Source of the DNA: an uncultured Cytophagales bacterium
GTDB taxonomy: Bacteria > Bacteroidota > Bacteroidia > Cytophagales > Thermoflexibacteraceae
Assembly: GCA_938039675.1 (NCBI GenBank)
Contig: CALHUI010000033.1
Span: 1-35,180 of the forward strand
DNA: 35,180 bases
Direction of reading: 5' to 3'
Shown: piece after piece, positions 31,110-35,180 of the stretch
How the letters are laid out: every line of letters starts with the position of its first letter
Numbering within the stretch: position 1 is the stretch's first letter
Notes under the pieces: model-generated
What the model saw: the letters and a program-made list of their open reading frames with translations, nothing else
The model's database searches: none
What the model was told of the DNA's origin: nothing
Position numbers and translations under genes: made by a program

Positions 31110-33626
31110 CTATTTCTTGCTGCCGATGGCAGGGATGTTCACTTTCAATTCCAAGCTGTACAAGCGACCGATAATCGGCGAAGCTACGAACTCATACACA
31201 CGTGCGTTGAACAAGTTGCTCACCTGACCGGAAAGCGTAACCACTTTGCCGAAGCGATAGCCCGCCGATACATCTACATTCACAAAACCGCCCAGCGGGC
31301 CGTAGTTGAAGGTGCGTCCGAAGCGCGCATTTTCGCGGATACCCAGTTCAGGAATGGTTTCAGAAGCTACGTTGATGCCTGAGAAGAAGTTGTAGCGTTC
31401 TACCCAGCGCGTAAAGACAGAACCGAACCATTTGCTGCTTGAATAGTTCAGTGCTATGCTTGCTTTATTGGCAGGGGTGTTAATCGGCAAGTCCAAATCT
31501 GTTACGCGACCGTCTTTGTTACCGTCGTTAGCCAAGTCGTTTTTATCTAAGCTGTAACCGAACCAGCTATAGTTCAGTGCAGCACTCAATTGAGGAGTAA
31601 AGGCATAGGTAACGCCTAAGTCAGCACCGTAGGTTTGCACGTTACCGAAGTTGAGGTAGGTCAGTACCAGAGGTGCGCCCGTGGCAGGTGTGCCGGGTAT
31701 TACCTGATTCATCGGTACGCCGCCGCGCTGTGTTACGGTACGTCCGTTGGTGGCAATGTTCAGTGCAGGGCTGAGGAAGTCGCGGGATGTGTTGTGATAA
31801 GCGTTTACGTCAATGAACAGATTTTTGCCAATAGTCCCTTTGTAGCCCAACTCAAAAGTGCTGATTTTTTCAACCTTCAAGCCGGGGATTTGCGTACCGT
31901 CGCTGAGAGTGTAGCCGCTGCCGTTACCCAGCAGCAAGCCGCCAAAGATATTGGCTTCCAAGTTCAAGATGGTAGGGGCTGAAATACCTTGTCCATAGGT
32001 AATGCGGGCAGTACCGCTTTTAAAGGTTTTGGTAATTGCCGCTTTTGGAATGAAGTTGAAACCATACAAATCGTGATTGTCGGCGCGGGCTGCCACGGTT
32101 GCTTTGAAGCCATTGCCCAGCGAACGGTCAATTTGTGCATAGAAGCCTACTTGGTCAATCACGATTGCACCTTTGGCATCCAGCAGGTAGGTGTTGTGGC
32201 TCTGCGCAATATCGCGTTGGAACTGCGTACCTACGACTACGTCAAACCCTGCAAAGTTGTTGTTGTACTGCACCTCACCGTTCCAGCGGCGCGAATCGTC
32301 GCGGAAAAGTGCCCCGCGATTCAAGGCTACGCCAATGGTAGGTGAAATACCGAACCATTGCTCATTCATTGCGCGGCGGCGTGCTTCTGCCTCAGGGAAT
32401 CCTGCATCGCGGAACGAGAGATAGTTCTGCGTGCGTTGGTTCATGGCATAGGTATCGTCGGTTTTGGAAATGGTGTGATATACCTGTGCAAACAAGCGCG
32501 GCGACACATAGCGCAAATGCAGGTAATGAATTTGCCAATCTTTAATTTGGTTGCGCCCCGCGTTGGTTACGCCAATGTTGTTGCTGTTGCTGCCGCCGTA
32601 TGCCAGAATAATGTCCGACTTGTCATTTACAGAATAGTAAACGGCTGCCTCACCGCGCAGGCTGCTGAATTTTCTGTCCAAATCCAATTCGGGAACGGCA
32701 GAGAATTTTGCCGGAACCGCACCGCCCGTGAAGGTCGGGAAGGCAGTATTGTTGAAATAAACGGTGTCATTGTAAGCGAATTCTTCACCTTCGGTGTATT
32801 CGGCTGACAGCTTGAAGGCAAATTTTTTGCTCAATACCTGTGCATGACGCAAGCGGGCACTCATTACGCTTTGGTTGCCTACGCCCAGCGCAACGGTTGT
32901 GCCTTGCGAAGTGCGCGGGTCTTTGCTGATGGTGTTTACCAAGCCGTTGTGCGCGTTAGGTCCGTACAAAGCCGAAGAAGGACCTAACACGATTTCCACG
33001 CGCTCTACATCTTCTTTTACAACGGTACTAAGTGCGCCGAGTGGCAAGCCCGTTGCAATCAGTGTAGAAAGGCGACCGTCGTTCATTTGTAGGTTTTTAG
33101 GGTTAAATGCCGAGTTGAAACCGCGCACGTTGATACCCACACCCAAAACGCCCGAGCGCACATAGTCCACGCCTTTCTGACGCGCCAGCAGTTCGCCCAC
33201 GTTGAAAGAAGGCAGTTCGCTGATTTCTTTCGCACCGAAGGTAACGATGGTGGCAGGGGCTTCGGTCAGTTTTTCGGGGCGACGCGAAGCGGAAATAATT
33301 ACTTCCTGACCTACCAGCGCACCTTCTACCATGGCAACGTCCAAAGTAGTGGTCTGCCCTGCCGTAACGGTAACGGTTTGGTCTTGGGTCTCATACCCGA
33401 TGAACGAAATGCGCAATTTGTACGTGCCGGGCTTGATGCTGATGGAATACTTGCCCGTTGCATCGGTTGTGCTGCCCGTAATAGAGCCGACCACAATCAC
33501 CGAAGCACCGATGAGCGGTTCGTTGTTTGCCGTAACAGTGCCCGTAATGGTACCGTTTTGTGCCCATACCTGCACCGCACCGAGCAGCAGGGCAACTGTG
33601 AGGAGAAAAGTTTTCATCATTTTCAT
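31110..33626 (-). CDS. TonB-dependent receptor with N-terminal carboxypeptidase-regulatory-like domain
   Basis: The 838-residue outer-membrane receptor has a signal peptide ending QVWA-Q (about residue 22). A CarboxypepD_reg-like beta-sandwich (about 24-105) has GTVTANNEPLIGASV and the DATGKYSI motif. A plug domain follows (about 110-230; QEVIISASRRPEKLTEAPATI), and a 22-strand barrel makes up the rest. The plug contains GINVRGFNSAFN and LYGPNAHNGLVN, typical of SusC-like and siderophore/cobalamin-like receptors. It imports a substrate with TonB energy. No susD gene follows, so the glycan pairing is unlikely. The chain ends AIGSKK instead of in an aromatic residue, which is unusual for an outer-membrane barrel. 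Confidence 0.9.
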   Translation of the reverse strand: MKMMKTFLLTVALLLGAVQVWAQNGTITGTVTANNEPLIGASVIVVGSITGSTTDATGKYSISIKPGTYKLRISFIGYETQDQTVTVTAGQTTTLDVAMVEGALVGQEVIISASRRPEKLTEAPATIVTFGAKEISELPSFNVGELLARQKGVDYVRSGVLGVGINVRGFNSAFNPKNLQMNDGRLSTLIATGLPLGALSTVVKEDVERVEIVLGPSSALYGPNAHNGLVNTISKDPRTSQGTTVALGVGNQSVMSARLRHAQVLSKKFAFKLSAEYTEGEEFAYNDTVYFNNTAFPTFTGGAVPAKFSAVPELDLDRKFSSLRGEAAVYYSVNDKSDIILAYGGSNSNNIGVTNAGRNQIKDWQIHYLHLRYVSPRLFAQVYHTISKTDDTYAMNQRTQNYLSFRDAGFPEAEARRRAMNEQWFGISPTIGVALNRGALFRDDSRRWNGEVQYNNNFAGFDVVVGTQFQRDIAQSHNTYLLDAKGAIVIDQVGFYAQIDRSLGNGFKATVAARADNHDLYGFNFIPKAAITKTFKSGTARITYGQGISAPTILNLEANIFGGLLLGNGSGYTLSDGTQIPGLKVEKISTFELGYKGTIGKNLFIDVNAYHNTSRDFLSPALNIATNGRTVTQRGGVPMNQVIPGTPATGAPLVLTYLNFGNVQTYGADLGVTYAFTPQLSAALNYSWFGYSLDKNDLANDGNKDGRVTDLDLPINTPANKASIALNYSSSKWFGSVFTRWVERYNFFSGINVASETIPELGIRENARFGRTFNYGPLGGFVNVDVSAGYRFGKVVTLSGQVSNLFNARVYEFVASPIIGRLYSLELKVNIPAIGSKK

Positions 33627-33679
33627 GTTTTTACTTGATTTTCAAAGGTTTGTGTAAATTGATTTGCTGTTATTTTGCC

Positions 33680-33734
33680 GAATCCGCTCACAGGGCTTGC
33701 CCTATTAGCGGTCGCCAGACCCTAACAGCGGTTT
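33680..33734. repeat. REP-like element with CCGCTCACAGGG arms
   Basis: CCGCTCACAGGG is followed by CCCTATTAGCGG across a CTTG loop (imperfect 12-bp stem), then by CCCTAACAGCGG. The same arms, arranged differently, occur at 12149-12235. It lies just downstream of the alpha/beta hydrolase gene, whose stop it abuts. Confidence 0.5.
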
Positions 33735-34704
33735 ATTGCGATTTCAAAAACTGCCGAATCTCTGCCGCCACTGCCTGCGGTTTTTCAAAGGTCAGCAAAT
33801 GCCCCGCTTCGGGAATCATCACCAAACGAGCATCAGGCAGTGCTTTTGTGCCTTCTTCAGCTACTTGTTGTGTGGTTAAATCCTTGTGCATCAATTGGTT
33901 GGGAATCAGCATATCGTTCGCACCGAACAGCACCAGCGTTTTTTGGCGGATATTGGGCAATTGCTCTCTGACAGGATGGTCTAACATGCTCTTTACGCCG
34001 TTGGCAACCGTTTGGCAGTATGCCTCAAAGCCGTAGCTGTTGCGCATCGCTAACCGTTCCTGAATGAGCTGCTCTGCCTGCGGCGGTATTTGAAAGAAGT
34101 TGGCTTCAAAGCTCTTGCGGATTTCTTCCTCACCCTGCTTGGCGAAAAAATCGGCAGTGGCAAAGGACTTCATCGCATAGCCTTCCGTTGCGCTGAATGT
34201 TTCAAAACCTGCGGGAGCAGCCAGCACCAATGCAGCTATTTTATCGGGTGCTTTCAAAGCCGTAACCATTGCGATTTGTCCGCCCATGCTGTGCCCTGCC
34301 AGCACAACGGTTTTGAGCTGCAAAGCATTGATGAGATGCAGTACCGCATCGGCATAAAAATCCATAAAGTCATCGGCTTTGAACTCGGCACGCGACGATT
34401 TGCCGTAGCCGGGCAAATCAACCGCAATGCATCGTACCGAGTCTTTCAGCGAGTCGGCAACGGCTTCCCAGTGTTTCAGGTAGCCACCCAGCCCGTGAAT
34501 AAATACAATTGCCGTATCGCTTGCGCCCTCGTCCGTGTAAGCCATTTTGTATCCTTTCGGGTATTCGGTTTCTTTCACGGCGAAGGCATACTGCGGCGCA
34601 AAAGGCGGACGCTTGTCGTTGGCGCTGTCCCAAGCAAGTTCCGCACCGCCACCGCCGCAAGCGGTAAACAGGATAAACAGCAGCAAAAACAGGATGAGTT
34701 TCAT
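33733..34704 (-). CDS. Alpha/beta-hydrolase lipoprotein (probable surface or periplasmic esterase/lipase)
   Basis: The 323-residue product starts with a lipoprotein signal and lipobox LFTAC (Cys16). The frame extends upstream to a GTG at 34743, but ATG 34704 places the signal correctly. The mature part is an alpha/beta hydrolase (about 60-320) with the oxyanion-region FIHGLGGYLKHW, the nucleophile elbow GHSMGG (Ser139), Asp264 in LFGANDMLIP and His302 in EAGHLLTFEKP, so the triad is complete. It is anchored in the envelope and probably hydrolyses an ester or lipid outside the cytoplasm. The TonB-dependent receptor gene follows 107 bases downstream on the same strand, which suggests that released products are imported; this is inference. 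Confidence 0.88.
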   Translation of the reverse strand: MKLILFLLLFILFTACGGGGAELAWDSANDKRPPFAPQYAFAVKETEYPKGYKMAYTDEGASDTAIVFIHGLGGYLKHWEAVADSLKDSVRCIAVDLPGYGKSSRAEFKADDFMDFYADAVLHLINALQLKTVVLAGHSMGGQIAMVTALKAPDKIAALVLAAPAGFETFSATEGYAMKSFATADFFAKQGEEEIRKSFEANFFQIPPQAEQLIQERLAMRNSYGFEAYCQTVANGVKSMLDHPVREQLPNIRQKTLVLFGANDMLIPNQLMHKDLTTQQVAEEGTKALPDARLVMIPEAGHLLTFEKPQAVAAEIRQFLKSQ

Positions 34705-34742
34705 ATGAGTTGTCGGTTTTACTTTTTGGTTTTTGTATTCCA

Positions 34743-34844
34743 CCGCAGAGAACGCTATGTAGTTTTCGCAGAGAACACCAAGTTATTTGGATTGAAATTT
34801 CATTTTGCGCCTCTTTGCGATTTTTACCTTTGCGTACTTTGCGG
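34743..34844. repeat. CCGCAGAG...CTTTGCGG inverted-repeat element overlapping a gene 3' end
   Basis: CCGCAGAG (34743-34750) faces CTTTGCGG (34837-34844), with internal TTCGCAGAGAAC and CTCTTTGCGA copies. It resembles the element at 29181-29246. Its right arm is translated as the last codons (EPQSTQR) of the symporter and supplies its stop codon at 34824-34826. Confidence 0.5.
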
Positions 34845-35180
34845 TTCAACTATTCGCACTTTGGCACTGACTAAGTACAACACCCCCGCAACCGCAATCG
34901 CCGACAGAACTGCCAGCGCAGCAGCAATGCCCGGGTTGCGCACGGGTGCTTCCATGTAGGGGGTTAGTCTGCCGTAATACACCGTAAAATGCACCACCGT
35001 AGCCGTTACCGCACCTGCCACAGGCACACGCAGCGGAACGTTTTTAACGAATGTGCCAAACAAAACAGGTACGAAAGCCGCCGAGAAATACGCATACACG
35101 CCGTTTTGTGCAAAAATGCCTACGCTCAAATCAGGGGCGACCAACTGCTGCCACGATACCAGCACCGCCAGCATGCCCAG
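34824..35180 (-). CDS. Sodium:solute symporter-type transporter, partial (C-terminus only)
   Basis: The frame is open to the right window edge, giving the last 118 residues. It has hydrophobic segments (NGVYAYFSAAFVPVLFGTF, then AVTATVVHFTVYYG, then IAAALAVLSAIAVAGVLYLV) that match the final helices of SSF-family symporters such as PanF or related solute carriers. The motif SVGIFAQNGVYAYFSAAFVPVLFG fits that family. These proteins import small organic acids, vitamins or amino acids with sodium. The missing N-terminal part prevents a substrate call. The C-terminal tail and stop come from an intergenic repeat. Confidence 0.72.
   Translation of the reverse strand: MGMLAVLVSWQQLVAPDLSVGIFAQNGVYAYFSAAFVPVLFGTFVKNVPLRVPVAGAVTATVVHFTVYYGRLTPYMEAPVRNPGIAAALAVLSAIAVAGVLYLVSAKVRIVEPQSTQR

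Noticed and set aside
34090-34959. Plus-strand frame of 289 codons over the hydrolase and symporter genes
   Set aside because: It is antisense to the complete catalytic triad of the hydrolase and crosses the intergenic repeat. The translation is Cys/His/Phe-rich without motifs.

Overview
The window looks like chromosomal DNA of a Bacteroidota member, probably Cytophagales-like. The signs are: SPII lipoproteins; a SusC-style TonB-dependent receptor with an N-terminal carboxypeptidase-regulatory-like domain; a DUF4296 lipoprotein overlapping tatD; the Bacteroidota arrangement of haem A/cytochrome oxidase accessory genes (ctaA-ctaB-coxC-coxC-coxD-sco-DUF420); few Shine-Dalgarno sequences; and promoter elements of the TAnnTTTG (-7)/TTTG (-33) type. 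No phage, insertion sequence or CRISPR array is visible. The content is mostly housekeeping and accessory metabolism.

Layout. 1-3489 (-) is the N-terminal 1163 codons of a very large secreted lipoprotein that runs off the left edge, with a textbook Bacteroidota promoter. 3841-5729 (-) is a two-gene unit: an ACAD10/11-N/LvaA-type phosphotransferase and a BtuF-fold binding protein without a signal peptide. 5913-6893 (+) is a membrane-anchored M23 peptidase ending at a strong terminator. 7060-9034 (+) is a secreted thioredoxin-fold protein plus a secreted protein of unknown function. 9204-10373 (-) is a CaiB/BaiF CoA-transferase, and 10545-12083 (-) an Omp85-like outer-membrane protein.

12447-18990 (+) carries DUF4296 lipoprotein-tatD, then the respiratory block ctaA, ctaB, two subunit III genes, subunit IV, Sco, DUF420 and a small CxxC membrane protein. 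These genes build haem A, deliver copper and supply the small subunits of an aa3-type oxidase; subunits I and II are not in the window. A minus-strand tRNA cluster Lys-Leu-Lys follows (19195-19449). 19544-25439 (+) is a signalling operon: a TPR/SH3 membrane protein, a 1372-residue multi-PAS hybrid histidine kinase with receiver and Hpt domains, a lone receiver and a lone CheB-type methylesterase domain. 25621-27519 (+) is a SerB-SerA fusion for serine biosynthesis.

27658-35180 (-) is a run of same-strand genes: symporter C-terminus, lipoprotein alpha/beta hydrolase, TonB-dependent receptor, FabG-like reductase, a KAS III-like protein lacking two of its three expected catalytic residues, and an acyl-CoA synthetase. 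It could be an ester/acyl-compound uptake and processing locus. That reading is inference.

Most notable: the Cys-only KAS III-like enzyme and its neighbourhood, the SerB-SerA fusion, the EF-hand loop inside a DUF420 protein, the giant repeat-bearing lipoprotein, and several families of short intergenic palindromes. Some of these overlap gene ends or a signal-peptide coding region.
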